Shown piece by piece: positions 42,937 to 52,180 of a stretch of DNA of 64,000 nucleotides. Position 1 is the first letter of the stretch. Every line of letters starts with the position of its first letter. A model generated the notes under the pieces. That model did no database searches and had not been told where the DNA came from. It saw only the letters and a program-made list of their open reading frames with translations. Position numbers and translations under genes: made by a program. The DNA comes from an uncultured Collinsella sp. (GTDB taxonomy: Bacteria; Actinomycetota; Coriobacteriia; Coriobacteriales; Coriobacteriaceae): positions 1-64,000 of the forward strand of contig CAKULD010000009.1 of the NCBI GenBank assembly GCA_934667065.1, read 5' to 3'.

Positions 42937-43959
42937 CTACACCGTAAGGAACATCATCACGATGATCATGGCAAAGCCGATAAGGTCGGTCGGCAAAAAT
43001 ACCGTGCCCAGCATAACGGCACTAGTGATAGTCGCCGAAACCGGCTCCACGGTTCCGATGAGGCTCGCACGCACCGAGCCGATGTCCTTAACGCCCTGCA
43101 TATAAAGCATGTAGGCAAAAAACGAACCGATGACCACGAACACCGCGAGCGCCTCGATACCGGCAGCGTCGAGCGCAGGCATATGCGCCCAGGGCTGTAC
43201 GAAGATGCACGAGACCACACCCGCCGTGAGCATAGCCGAACCCGTGACGATGGGGCTGCCGTATTCGGGCAGAATCTTAGCGGGGATCACTGCCATGCAG
43301 GTGGCGCTGACCGCACACATAAGGCCCGCGATCAGGCCGAGCGGCGAGATGTTCAGGCTGGTGGGGTCCCCGCCGGTAGCGATTAAAAAGGTGCCGCCGA
43401 GGGCCAAACCGATGCCGACCGCCTCGCGCACGCGCGGCATGCGGCGATCGACCACGCAGGTGTAGCCCATGATGATGACCAGCTGCAGGCACTGAAGCAC
43501 CGTTGCCGTTCCGGCGTTGGTCAGGCGCACGGCCGAAAGGTAGCAAAACTGGTTGAACAGCAGGCCAAAGGCGGTAAAGAGCAGTAACTGCTTGCGATCG
43601 GCGGGCGTGGTCCAGAGCTTAACCAGACGCTCGCGATCGCGCGTGACGACCACGGCCATAAAGAGCAAGCCGGCGAGAATCTGGCGAACGCTCATAAGCC
43701 ACAACGTGTCGACATGGTAGGAATCGAACAGAAAGCTCGCGCTGGTGCCCGAAAAGCCCCAAAACGAACCGCCCACCAGAGTGGCCAGAACGCCCGTGAT
43801 CATCTTACGCGTCGAAGCACTGTTCAGGCGGTCGCGCCAGGCGCGGCGGGTGTTGCGGCTCAGCTCGTCGGTTCCCTCCGGCACGACAAAATCCGACGCC
43901 GCCGTCATCGGCACCGAAGCCTTCGCGTTGGCATGCTGCACCGAGCGCTCCTGTTTCAT
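42937..43959 (-). CDS. EamA/DMT-family transporter
   Basis: A 340-aa membrane protein with ten predicted spans in two EamA repeats, each with a conserved Pro/Gly-rich segment (GGSFWGFSGTSA, IGSFFAYMLYMQGV). A ~50-residue soluble N-terminus precedes the first span. It is likely a drug/metabolite exporter or importer of unknown substrate. The same-strand DUF4012 gene follows 146 bases downstream. Confidence 0.88.
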   Translation of the reverse strand: MKQERSVQHANAKASVPMTAASDFVVPEGTDELSRNTRRAWRDRLNSASTRKMITGVLATLVGGSFWGFSGTSASFLFDSYHVDTLWLMSVRQILAGLLFMAVVVTRDRERLVKLWTTPADRKQLLLFTAFGLLFNQFCYLSAVRLTNAGTATVLQCLQLVIIMGYTCVVDRRMPRVREAVGIGLALGGTFLIATGGDPTSLNISPLGLIAGLMCAVSATCMAVIPAKILPEYGSPIVTGSAMLTAGVVSCIFVQPWAHMPALDAAGIEALAVFVVIGSFFAYMLYMQGVKDIGSVRASLIGTVEPVSATITSAVMLGTVFLPTDLIGFAMIIVMMFLTV

Positions 43960-44099
43960 TCCACTCCCCCGAAATCAATTGGCAACAAAGCGTCCAAACT
44001 GTAGCACGAATAGTGGTATGAAAAAGCAGATGATACGGATCATCTACGAGCGTCCAAATTGTGGGGACGAAAGGAACGGGCAAGCTATGGCGAGTGGCT

Positions 44100-44786
44100 C
44101 TAATTGTCCGAGGTGTCGGAGTCGGTGTCGCCCTCGTCGGCAGAATCGGCGTCGTCCTCGTCACCGGCGTCGCCCTGCTCCTCCTGCTCGCGGCGGCGTT
44201 TTTCGCGAATCTGCTCCACGGCGGCGCGCAGGGCGGCTTCGTCCTCGGCACGCGCCACATCTTGCGTGGTCTTGACCATATGGCGAATCTCGAGCACCAG
44301 CAGCACGATCAGCGGCACCACGATGAGTGGAAAGAACAGCAGCGGATTGGTGAGCAGTGACACCACCACGCCCAGGCCTGCCGAGACAAAGACCACGCGG
44401 CCCACCACATCGGCGGCGGGCACGGGCGCGGCGTCCTCGACCGGATTGGCATCGCCCTTGGTGTGGTAGACCGGCGAGCCGTCGGCCGCGGCCTCCACGG
44501 ATACGATGCGATGCGTGTTGAGCGAACCCTCCAGCGCGTCATCGGACGAATGGAAGGTAATGATATCGCCCACCTGGTAGGCCTGGCTGTTGTCGGTATC
44601 GACGACGATAAAGGAGTGTACGGGAATCGCCGGCTCCATCGAACCGGTAAGCGTGCGCATAAAGCCGTAGCCCATGATGGTAGGGATCTCGCCAGCGGGC
44701 GTGAACACCGTGCGCAGCAGCACCACAAAGGCGACCAGGATCACCACGGTCGCCAGCACGTTGATCACGCGGAGCACGTGCTTCAT
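44100..44786 (-). CDS. SipW/ER-type signal peptidase I
   Basis: A 228-aa signal peptidase of the archaeal/ER/SipW type. Ser-49 in LTGSMEPAIP is the nucleophile, and His-92 (LNTHRI) replaces the Lys of ordinary bacterial enzymes; Asp-112 lies in HTKGDAN. One helix precedes and one or two follow the catalytic domain (LTNPLLFFPLIVVPLIVLLV). A cytoplasmic, acidic and Arg/Glu-rich tail ends the protein. ATG 44786 overlaps the stop of the coiled-coil gene (TGATG). It should process the ATYAWF-type substrates encoded upstream. Confidence 0.9.
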   Translation of the reverse strand: MKHVLRVINVLATVVILVAFVVLLRTVFTPAGEIPTIMGYGFMRTLTGSMEPAIPVHSFIVVDTDNSQAYQVGDIITFHSSDDALEGSLNTHRIVSVEAAADGSPVYHTKGDANPVEDAAPVPAADVVGRVVFVSAGLGVVVSLLTNPLLFFPLIVVPLIVLLVLEIRHMVKTTQDVARAEDEAALRAAVEQIREKRRREQEEQGDAGDEDDADSADEGDTDSDTSDN

Positions 44787-47005
44787 CACTTGTCGGCGTC
44801 CTTTGCGGAAGCATCAGCCTCGTCGGCGTCTGTCGCGGGAGCGTCGTCCTCGCCAGCCGCCAGCTCATCGGCACCTCCGCGCAGGCGAGCCAGCAGATAG
44901 CGCGACAGGCTGTTGCCCTCGGCGCGGCGCTCGGCGCGCTCGCGATCGCGCACGGCCAGCTCCAGCTCGTGCGTCAGCGAAGCTAAGTGTTGCTCCATCT
45001 CCGCGCGAGCAGCTTCGACCTCATGCTCGCAGGCGGCCTTGGCGGCAGCGACCTCCTGCTCAACGCGCTTCCCCGCCTCGACCTCGGCCGCGTCAATGCG
45101 AGCATCGGCGTCGGCACGAGCCTCCTCAGCAGCACGCGTGGCAGCATCGCGCTCGGCGACAGCGGCGGCAATTTTCTCGTTGGCATCCACCGCAGCCTGC
45201 TCAACGGCAGAATCGGCTGCAGCGCGGGCGGCGTCGATTGCGGCATCGGCGGCCTGCTGGGCGGCAACGACTCTCGCCTCGACATCGGCAACGGTGTCGG
45301 CGAGCTTCCGCTCCGCGGCGGCCGCGGCGGCATCGGCCGCTTCCTGCGCGGCACGGGCATCGCGCTCGGCCGTCAGCTGCACTTCCTCAATCTGCAGCTT
45401 GGCGGCATCCAGCTTGGCATGCAGCGTAGCCGCTTCCTTGGCAGAGGACTCACGCACAGAGGCGAGCTCGGCCGCAGCAGCGTCCTTGGTAGCTTGGAGC
45501 TCGGCAGCATCGGCAGCCGTCTTGGCGGCCAGGGCCGCGGCAGACTCGCTCTTAACCTGCGCGACCTGCGCGGCAGCAGCCTGCTCGGCGGCGGTAACCT
45601 TGGCATCCGCGTCGGCACGGGCGGCCGCGACCTCGGCATCTGCCTCGGCGCGCATCTGCGCCAGCTGCGCCGCCGCGGTCTCGCGCGCCGCAACAGCGTC
45701 GGCCTCGGCAGCCTTCTTGCCCGCCTCGACATCCTCCAGCGAACCCTGCAGTTCCTCGACATCGGCCTCGGCCATCTGCGCGCGCTGCGTCAGCGCCAGC
45801 TCGCGCGTCTTGGCCTCGTCCAGCTCATCGGCCAGGTCGTCGCGCTCGTCGGTCAGCGCGTGCGCCTGCACCTTCCAGGACTTGACCTGGCCCTGCAGTT
45901 CCTCGATCTGCTCACGCGCCTCGGCCAGCGCCTGCTCAGCATCGAGCTGGGCCTGCGTGACCTCCTCCACAAACACACGGCGGATCTCGACATCGGGCAG
46001 GTCGGGGCTATCGACCTGCTCCTCCTTAATCTCTTTAATAAACTTGGGCGCCACTGGCTCGGGATGCGCGCTCTCGAGCTCCTGCAGGTTGCGCTCGTCG
46101 TCGGTCAGGCTCTTAAAGACGGCGTAGTTGTTGATGAGGTTGGTGTACATCTGCACCATGTACTCGTCATCGAACGCCAGCGACTGCTGCTGCACATCGA
46201 TGTTGTAGCCCACCTTGTCGTAGCGCTCCATAAACTGCCACAGCTGGTAGCACTTGCGGTAGTTGGGGTCCTTCATGATGAGGTTGGTGCGCTGGATGGG
46301 GCTGCGGACCGCACTGCAACCGCTCATGATCTGGCAAAACGACGCGCCACGCAGTGCCATGACCAGGCGACGAACGCGGTCGATGCGCATAAAGACGTCC
46401 ATGTTGTCGGCGTCGTTCTCGGCAAAGCTCTGACGGTTCTTGACCGTCATCTCGACGTTGTACTCAATCTCCTCGTACGCGTCGTCGATCTTGCTGTGCA
46501 TCTTAAAGCGGTTGCGGATCTCGTTGCCCGTCGACCAGAAGATCACGTCGGTGCGCTTGTCCACAAACGTCAGCAAGCGCTGAATCAGATGGTAGATAAA
46601 GCGGTTCTCGTACAGGTCGTACGTCTCGACGGTGTTGACGTTAAGGATGCGCGTGGGGTGGACGCCGCCATCGTCGCTCGGCGCCAGGAACTGCGTGTTC
46701 TGGCTGAGATGACGGACGCTGTCGGCGCTGATCTTTTTGGCGAGCGAGACCGGCACCACCTCTTCCTCGGTGGTGATGAAGCGGCGCGGCTTTTCGATAA
46801 TGGTGTTGATCGCGTCGAGCGAGTCCTCGATCATGCTGATCCATTCCTCGTCCACCACCTTGACGAGCTCCTCGCGCTGCTGCTCGATCGTGGTGCCCGA
46901 GGCCTGCGCCATCTCAAAGAGATAGCGGAAGTAGCGGCTGTCCTCCTGGATGGGCTCCATCTGCTCGGAGAAGCTGGTATAGAGGTCCTGAATGGTCTCG
47001 GACAT
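44786..47005 (-). CDS. McrC-like (DUF2357-type) protein with a long coiled coil
   Basis: A 739-aa protein. The N-terminal ~300 residues resemble the DUF2357/McrC-type domain: VETYDLYENRFIYHLIQRLL, ENRF at 133-136. No PD-(D/E)XK nuclease core follows. From about 350 to 690 there is instead a very Ala/Glu/Arg-rich coiled coil, and the end is acidic. It sits between a McrB-like ATPase gene and a signal peptidase gene, with short spacing (90 bases before, overlap after). The family assignment is from motif reading and needs a profile search. Confidence 0.75.
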   Translation of the reverse strand: MSETIQDLYTSFSEQMEPIQEDSRYFRYLFEMAQASGTTIEQQREELVKVVDEEWISMIEDSLDAINTIIEKPRRFITTEEEVVPVSLAKKISADSVRHLSQNTQFLAPSDDGGVHPTRILNVNTVETYDLYENRFIYHLIQRLLTFVDKRTDVIFWSTGNEIRNRFKMHSKIDDAYEEIEYNVEMTVKNRQSFAENDADNMDVFMRIDRVRRLVMALRGASFCQIMSGCSAVRSPIQRTNLIMKDPNYRKCYQLWQFMERYDKVGYNIDVQQQSLAFDDEYMVQMYTNLINNYAVFKSLTDDERNLQELESAHPEPVAPKFIKEIKEEQVDSPDLPDVEIRRVFVEEVTQAQLDAEQALAEAREQIEELQGQVKSWKVQAHALTDERDDLADELDEAKTRELALTQRAQMAEADVEELQGSLEDVEAGKKAAEADAVAARETAAAQLAQMRAEADAEVAAARADADAKVTAAEQAAAAQVAQVKSESAAALAAKTAADAAELQATKDAAAAELASVRESSAKEAATLHAKLDAAKLQIEEVQLTAERDARAAQEAADAAAAAAERKLADTVADVEARVVAAQQAADAAIDAARAAADSAVEQAAVDANEKIAAAVAERDAATRAAEEARADADARIDAAEVEAGKRVEQEVAAAKAACEHEVEAARAEMEQHLASLTHELELAVRDRERAERRAEGNSLSRYLLARLRGGADELAAGEDDAPATDADEADASAKDADK

Positions 47006-47095
47006 GGGTTACTCCATAGGTTGGATCGATCGGGGGAAGGCGCGTGGGGCAAGGACTACTGATCGCCTTATCCCACGCCCCGCGCTCGCACGCGC

Positions 47096-48790
47096 TTAGT
47101 AGAAGTTCTGGATCCGCTGCAGGTACATGACGGAATCGGGCAGGCCGCCCTCGCCAAAGGTCTTCTCGATGTACTCGATCAGGCCCTTCATCTCGTCGCG
47201 CACAAAGCTCACGTTCATGGACTCAAACTTCTTGAGCACCTTGCGGGCGATGATGTAGTCCATGCCGCCCAGCTCGGTGCCACCGCACGCCACGTACACG
47301 GGGATAAAGTCGTACATCTGCTTGATGATACGGTTGCCAAACGCCAGCTTAAAGCGGGTCTGCAGGTACTGGTCAAGCTTGTGCATCTTCTGCAGCAGCT
47401 CGTCATCGATCACGTACTCGACCTTGGCCATCTGGAACAGATACTGCAGATGGTCGGCCGTCACGTGCACGCGCTCGTGAGGCTCGCACTCAAACGCGTC
47501 GGCGCGCTCGTTGAGCTCGATGGGGATCGCGCGGTCGTACACCTTGTCCGTGATGGTAAAGGTGGAGTCGTCGTTGTTGGCCGTGCCGATAAACCACAGG
47601 CTGTCGGGGATGGTGAGCTTGCCGTCGTGGAGCGCCTTGGGGTCGGCGGCCCACTGGGTGGGAACCAGGTCGAGCACCCACTCGTCGTGGCTGGGCATCT
47701 CGAGCACCGACAGGATCTCGGCGAAGTAATACTCAACACGGGCGAGGTTCATCTCGTCGAGCACGATCATGGACGGGTCCTGGCGCAGACCCGCCTCGTA
47801 CACGGCGCGGAGGAACTCGGTCTCGTTGAAGCGCTTGGAGAACTCGTTAAAGTAGCCGAGCACCTCGGTGCGGTCGCGGAAGCTCGGCTGCACCGACACG
47901 ATGGTCGCGGGGTTGTCCAGGTAGCGGCTAAAGCTGTAGGGCAGCGAGGTCTTACCGGTACCCGAGATGCCCTCCAGGATCAGCAGCTTGGAGGCGGCCA
48001 TGCCGGCCACAAAGCGACGGATAATCTCGGGCGTGTAGTAGAGCTTCATCTGGCTGCACGCAAATGCGCGGAAGCTGTCGACGAAGTCCTCGAGCGAAAT
48101 GGCGTCGTCGTAGACCGGCGACTCCCAGTCGCGGTACTTGAGGTCGACGAGCGACAACTTGGGGAAGCGGTTGGCCTGTGCGATCTCTTTTTCCTCGGCA
48201 AGGGTCTTGGCCTCGACGGTGGCCTTGGCCATGGCGGCTGCGGCATCCTTGACGCCCTCGCCGTCGAGCGCGAGCGACGCGTTGCCCGACATGACGGCCG
48301 TGGCGCCCTCGCCCGCGGCAGCACCGGCACCCGCAGCGGCACCCACGACGTTGCCCACCGTGGGCAGGTGGTCGTCGGCCAGAGCCGAGGCGCCCACGTA
48401 CGGAATCTGCTTGGTGCCGCCCATGGCGTTGACCTTGAGCGCCAGCAGCTTGTTCTTCTCGTCCATGAGGTCGAGCACCTGCTTGTTGAGGCGGCCGATC
48501 TCGCGGTAGAGCGCCTTGTTGGACGTATCGTCGCGATGCAGGCGGCGGTTGATGCGATAGCGGTGTACCAGGATGGCCACGATCAGCACGGGGACCGCGA
48601 TGAGCATGGCAAACAGAATGACCGCGCCGATCTTGCCCACCAGGTCAAACGTGGTGAAGTAGGTCATAAAGATGTTGAAGTACTCAACCCAGCCAAACAC
48701 CAGCAGGTTAAGGATGGAGCTCACGACGGCTACGACGTTGTAGACGACCTTTGCCAGCAGCTCCCAGGCAAATCCCAGAAACTCACTCAC
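47096..48790 (-). CDS. Membrane-anchored McrB-like AAA+ ATPase
   Basis: A 564-aa protein. Two hydrophobic segments (about 12-35 and 52-76) anchor it, then a short linker with a coiled coil and an Ala/Gly-rich stretch. The AAA+ domain has Walker A GISGTGKTS (274-282), VSVQPSFRDRTEVLGYF and Walker B MIVLDEMNLARVEYYF (341-356), the McrB subfamily style. ATG is not used: the start is GTG 48790, overlapping the signal peptidase stop by 8 bases after AGGAGG. Restriction McrB proteins are soluble, so a membrane-bound form suggests another job. Confidence 0.85.
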   Translation of the reverse strand: MSEFLGFAWELLAKVVYNVVAVVSSILNLLVFGWVEYFNIFMTYFTTFDLVGKIGAVILFAMLIAVPVLIVAILVHRYRINRRLHRDDTSNKALYREIGRLNKQVLDLMDEKNKLLALKVNAMGGTKQIPYVGASALADDHLPTVGNVVGAAAGAGAAAGEGATAVMSGNASLALDGEGVKDAAAAMAKATVEAKTLAEEKEIAQANRFPKLSLVDLKYRDWESPVYDDAISLEDFVDSFRAFACSQMKLYYTPEIIRRFVAGMAASKLLILEGISGTGKTSLPYSFSRYLDNPATIVSVQPSFRDRTEVLGYFNEFSKRFNETEFLRAVYEAGLRQDPSMIVLDEMNLARVEYYFAEILSVLEMPSHDEWVLDLVPTQWAADPKALHDGKLTIPDSLWFIGTANNDDSTFTITDKVYDRAIPIELNERADAFECEPHERVHVTADHLQYLFQMAKVEYVIDDELLQKMHKLDQYLQTRFKLAFGNRIIKQMYDFIPVYVACGGTELGGMDYIIARKVLKKFESMNVSFVRDEMKGLIEYIEKTFGEGGLPDSVMYLQRIQNFY

Positions 48791-49532
48791 CGTCGCTGTC
48801 CTCCTGCTTGTTCGCGTTCATCGCCGCCTCAGCCTCGGCCTTCAGACGGCGGGCTTCCTCGAGCTTGGCCTCGGCCTGGGCGAGCTGCTCGGCGGCATTA
48901 TCGGCCGTGACGGTGGCGGCGGCGCCCTTGCCCTCGGCGTCCACGATGGCAGCCGCGGCGGCCAGGCGGTCCTCCTCGGCCATGGCGCGCTTAAGGTTCA
49001 TGCCCACCACGATGAGGTGGTACACCTGGTAGATAAAGAACAGCAGCATGGGCAGCACGATCACGACGAGGAAGCCCACGGAGCTGGACAGGAAGTCCAT
49101 GACCTTGCCCATCTGCGGCAGCACGAACACATACTTGCCCACGATGTCGCCGTCGCTGATGATGTGCGTATCGGCCACGTCGTTGTTGTCGCCCTTGGTG
49201 GTAAAGCTGCGCATGCCGTTGACCTCGTCGATCGCGGCGATGCGGTGCGTGTTGAGCGCATACTCGTTGTCAATGATGGTGTGGAACGTCACGATGTCGC
49301 CCACCTCGAGCTTGGAGGTGTCGCATTTTTGAATGACGATGAGGTCGCCTTTGTTAAACGTGGGCGACATGGAGTCGGACTGCACGGTAAGCGGCGTAAA
49401 ACCAGCGATATTGGACACGCTGCCGTCCTCGCGCGTGGCGAGCGTGGTAAACGCATAGAGTGCCGCCACCAGGATGATGATCCACATGACGACGCTCAGC
49501 GCGATGGATGCGACTTTTTTGACAGATTGCAT
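48783..49532 (-). CDS. SipW/ER-type signal peptidase I, second copy
   Basis: A 249-aa signal peptidase with Ser-54 in VQSDSMSPTF, His-96 in LNTHRI and Asp-115 in TTKGDNND. A membrane helix lies at each end of the catalytic domain. The C-terminal tail is a charged Ala/Glu coiled coil. It and the 44100..44786 copy differ enough to be ancient paralogs. AAGGGACC precedes 49532. Confidence 0.91.
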   Translation of the reverse strand: MQSVKKVASIALSVVMWIIILVAALYAFTTLATREDGSVSNIAGFTPLTVQSDSMSPTFNKGDLIVIQKCDTSKLEVGDIVTFHTIIDNEYALNTHRIAAIDEVNGMRSFTTKGDNNDVADTHIISDGDIVGKYVFVLPQMGKVMDFLSSSVGFLVVIVLPMLLFFIYQVYHLIVVGMNLKRAMAEEDRLAAAAAIVDAEGKGAAATVTADNAAEQLAQAEAKLEEARRLKAEAEAAMNANKQEDSDGE

Positions 49533-49592
49533 GAGGTCCCTTACTACCGTATCCGTTTAGGTCGTGTGCGGCCCGGCGACCGCCGTATGTAT

Positions 49593-50384
49593 CTATTGCT
49601 CCTCAATGCCCTCAAAGCGCATCGAGACTGAATAATTAGCTCCCTTTAGCATATTAGTGCAATTTGGGTCCGTTCCCTCGAGCCATATGCGAACGGTTAC
49701 CGGCTTATCCGTATCGGCTATCAGGTCGAACATGTCGCTGGCAGCGGTTGCCGCACCCGAGTCGAGACCGAAGACCGTGGCCGAGCCGGACGAGCCGCCG
49801 CCCCCGTTGGGGTTGTAGACCCAGGTCTGACCGTCGGCGGTAAAGCTCATGCGCATGGCGCTTGCCATGCCTTGGGTGTCCGAGCTAAACCGCGTGCCGG
49901 ACGCTCCGCCGTCACCGTCCTGGCCGGTCAAGCGCACGCGCAGGTCCGTGCTGCTCATAAAGTGCAGCGTAAACTCCAGGTAGGCACCGGTGGCGGGATC
50001 GGCGGTGGAACCGTCCTCGAAGGTGAAGGTCTGGTAGTCGCTCGTGGTGACGGGCTTGAGCTTGGACGCGTCGATGTCCACGCCCTTTTCGCTGGCGATG
50101 CGCGCCGAGATCTGGTCGAAGCCCAGGCTGTGGACGTACTCTTCGAACGTGGCATGCTCGTCCAGGTCAAAGCGCAGCGAACCGTCGGCGTTGGCGTCGA
50201 TCATGAGCATGCGAGTCTTGGCGCTATCGGCGATGGAGAACCAGGCAAAGGTCGCCATGGCTATCGCCACCAGCGCAAACAGGACCAGAACCACCGTGGT
50301 GGTGAGCTTGCGGCGCAGGTCGGTGTCGGCGGGGGCGGCGGCGTTGGGCTGGCCGGTGGCGGGCGTCGGTTGTTTGCGTGCCAT
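49593..50384 (-). CDS. SipW-type exported protein, TasA/camelysin-like family
   Basis: A 263-aa protein. A basic segment (DLRRK) precedes a hydrophobic helix ending ATFAWFS (residues 44-50), the SipW-type signal. The exported domain is beta-rich, and the C-terminus carries the signature RIWLEGTDPNCTNML. One Cys lies in that motif. It is the first of four tandem subunit genes upstream of the signal peptidases. Confidence 0.82.
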   Translation of the reverse strand: MARKQPTPATGQPNAAAPADTDLRRKLTTTVVLVLFALVAIAMATFAWFSIADSAKTRMLMIDANADGSLRFDLDEHATFEEYVHSLGFDQISARIASEKGVDIDASKLKPVTTSDYQTFTFEDGSTADPATGAYLEFTLHFMSSTDLRVRLTGQDGDGGASGTRFSSDTQGMASAMRMSFTADGQTWVYNPNGGGGSSGSATVFGLDSGAATAASDMFDLIADTDKPVTVRIWLEGTDPNCTNMLKGANYSVSMRFEGIEEQ

Positions 50385-50386
50385 TG

Positions 50387-51319
50387 CTACTCACCGTCCA
50401 AGGTCGCGAAGAGCGCCAGGTGCAAGGTGCCCGGATCCTGATAGAGGTAGCTGGCGCTATCGGGGTCGGTGCCCTCGATGTAGTAATAGATGTCCAGGCG
50501 ATAGGTCTGGCCCAGCGTCAGCGTGGCGAGCGCGTTTTGCGGGCGCGTCGCCGTCTCGCTCGTGTCCAGGGTAAAGGCAGCCGGGTCCTGCGTTACATTG
50601 GAGCCGCAGGCCAGCTGGCCATTTTGCCAGCCCAGGAGCATGCCATCGGTGTAGCCGGCAAGGCCGGCGGGAGCGGTCGTCGGGTGCTCGCCGCGATGGC
50701 CGCTGTCGGAGCTATCGAGCTCAAAGATATCGGTGGCAAGAACCTGGCCGCCGCTCGAAATCTTGATACCCACGCGTGCCGCGCGCAGCAGCTCGGCATC
50801 GGCGCCCTGCGGGGTCAGCGACTCGGCCAAGTACAGGTTGACCTTGCCTTTGACCTTGCTGGCGCCCGTGCCCGAGATGCTGGGGCGCAGGTCGATCCAA
50901 CCGTGATAATAGGAGGAGCCGTCGTCTTTTGCCTGCTCAAACACCGTGGCATCGCCGGCGGCGTTGTTTTGCGCACAAGCCGCAAAGCCGTTGAGGTCAA
51001 AGGTCGAGACCGGGTAGAGCGTCACGCTGTCGCTCGCGTTGGTGGCAAGGGACGCGTCGCCCTGCTGAGACCAGCTGCCGGCGTCGGCGTCGCCCAGCTC
51101 CAGCACCAGCTTGGACGTGTCGCTATGCACGCTCACCGAGTTGGTGTTGACCTTCATGTTGCTCGTGAACCACGCATAGGTCGCAGCGCCCAAGGTGGCG
51201 GCGAGCACCACCATGACGAGCGCGATGTAGGCGCGTGCGCGACGGGCGTGGCGGCGGGCGGCGGAGTCAGTGCCCGCGGCCTCGCTGCCGTCTAGCTGTG
51301 TTTGCTTCTTCTCCTGCAT
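50387..51319 (-). CDS. SipW-type exported protein, TasA/camelysin-like family
   Basis: A 310-aa protein with an Arg-rich cytoplasmic lead, a hydrophobic helix ending ATYAWFTSN (46-54) and an exported domain with repeated beta-strand-like stretches. The C-terminus reads YYIEGTDPDSASYL, so the signature Cys is missing. Two bases separate it from the next gene. Confidence 0.82.
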   Translation of the reverse strand: MQEKKQTQLDGSEAAGTDSAARRHARRARAYIALVMVVLAATLGAATYAWFTSNMKVNTNSVSVHSDTSKLVLELGDADAGSWSQQGDASLATNASDSVTLYPVSTFDLNGFAACAQNNAAGDATVFEQAKDDGSSYYHGWIDLRPSISGTGASKVKGKVNLYLAESLTPQGADAELLRAARVGIKISSGGQVLATDIFELDSSDSGHRGEHPTTAPAGLAGYTDGMLLGWQNGQLACGSNVTQDPAAFTLDTSETATRPQNALATLTLGQTYRLDIYYYIEGTDPDSASYLYQDPGTLHLALFATLDGE

Positions 51320-51332
51320 TCAGCTCGCCCCC

Positions 51333-52169
51333 TTATGCCTTGGCCGCGGCGAAGGCGAGCTGCAGTACCACATCGCGGGCCTGGGCCTCGTCGATGCAGT
51401 TGGCGTCACAGCCTTCCATGTACACAACGTAGCGGACGCTTGCCACCTCGTTGGCGGCTAGCGTGCAGATGGGCGTCGCACCCGCGCGCGCCGTGGGCGT
51501 GTCGCCGGCGCCATCCATGCTGTAGGCGCTTATGGCGCGAGCGGGGTCGGCAGTGTAGCTCCAGCCCGAGGCGCCGCCCGCCACGACCACGCCGTCCTGC
51601 GCCGTGGTGCGCCTGCTGGTGGCGCCGGCGGTATTGCCCAGGTCGTCGCAGGTAAAGATATGTGTCTGCGTGCCCGACTGGGTCGTGATGACCAGGCCCA
51701 GGCGCAACGCAGCCAGCAGTTGCGGGTCACTCGTCACGCTCATCTGGCCCTGATACAGGTACACGTTGAGCGCGCTGTCGTTGCCCTTAAGGTATAGCGT
51801 GCCGGTGAGGGCATAGTCGTCGAGCTGCGAGGTGCAATCGGTGTAGTCGGTGGTAATGCCCGCGGCGTTTTGGAAAGTGCCGCGCCAAAAACGCGAAAGG
51901 TCGGCCGTCGAGATGGGATAGAGCGTCTTGTCGGCCGCAGCAAGCGTTGCCGTCGTGTCCCAGGGTCCGTTGGCCGAAAGGCCAATCTGCAGGTCGGAGC
52001 CCTCATCGCTTACTGTGTGCGCCACGGGCGTCACGTTGGTGTAGCGCGAGTTACTAAACCACGCGTAGGTGGCGGCGCTCAGGGCGGCGACCAACACGAG
52101 CATCCATGCAGCGGCAGCCGCCATGCGGCGGCGCGAGCCCAGGATGTCTTTGATGTTCGATGTACTCAT
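51333..52169 (-). CDS. SipW-type exported protein, TasA/camelysin-like family
   Basis: A 278-aa protein from the start at 52169 (AAAGGGG upstream; a longer frame to 52274 is unsupported). The helix ends ATYAWFSNS at about residue 33. The C-terminus has YMEGCDANCID with two Cys. The outer domain contains further Cys (TDCTSQ, TCDDLG, CTLAAN). Confidence 0.83.
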   Translation of the reverse strand: MSTSNIKDILGSRRRMAAAAAWMLVLVAALSAATYAWFSNSRYTNVTPVAHTVSDEGSDLQIGLSANGPWDTTATLAAADKTLYPISTADLSRFWRGTFQNAAGITTDYTDCTSQLDDYALTGTLYLKGNDSALNVYLYQGQMSVTSDPQLLAALRLGLVITTQSGTQTHIFTCDDLGNTAGATSRRTTAQDGVVVAGGASGWSYTADPARAISAYSMDGAGDTPTARAGATPICTLAANEVASVRYVVYMEGCDANCIDEAQARDVVLQLAFAAAKA

Positions 52170-52180
52170 GCCCAGCCCCT

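Noticed and set aside
44987..47062. A 691-codon plus-strand frame over the coiled-coil gene
   Set aside because: Antisense shadow of an Ala-rich coding sequence.
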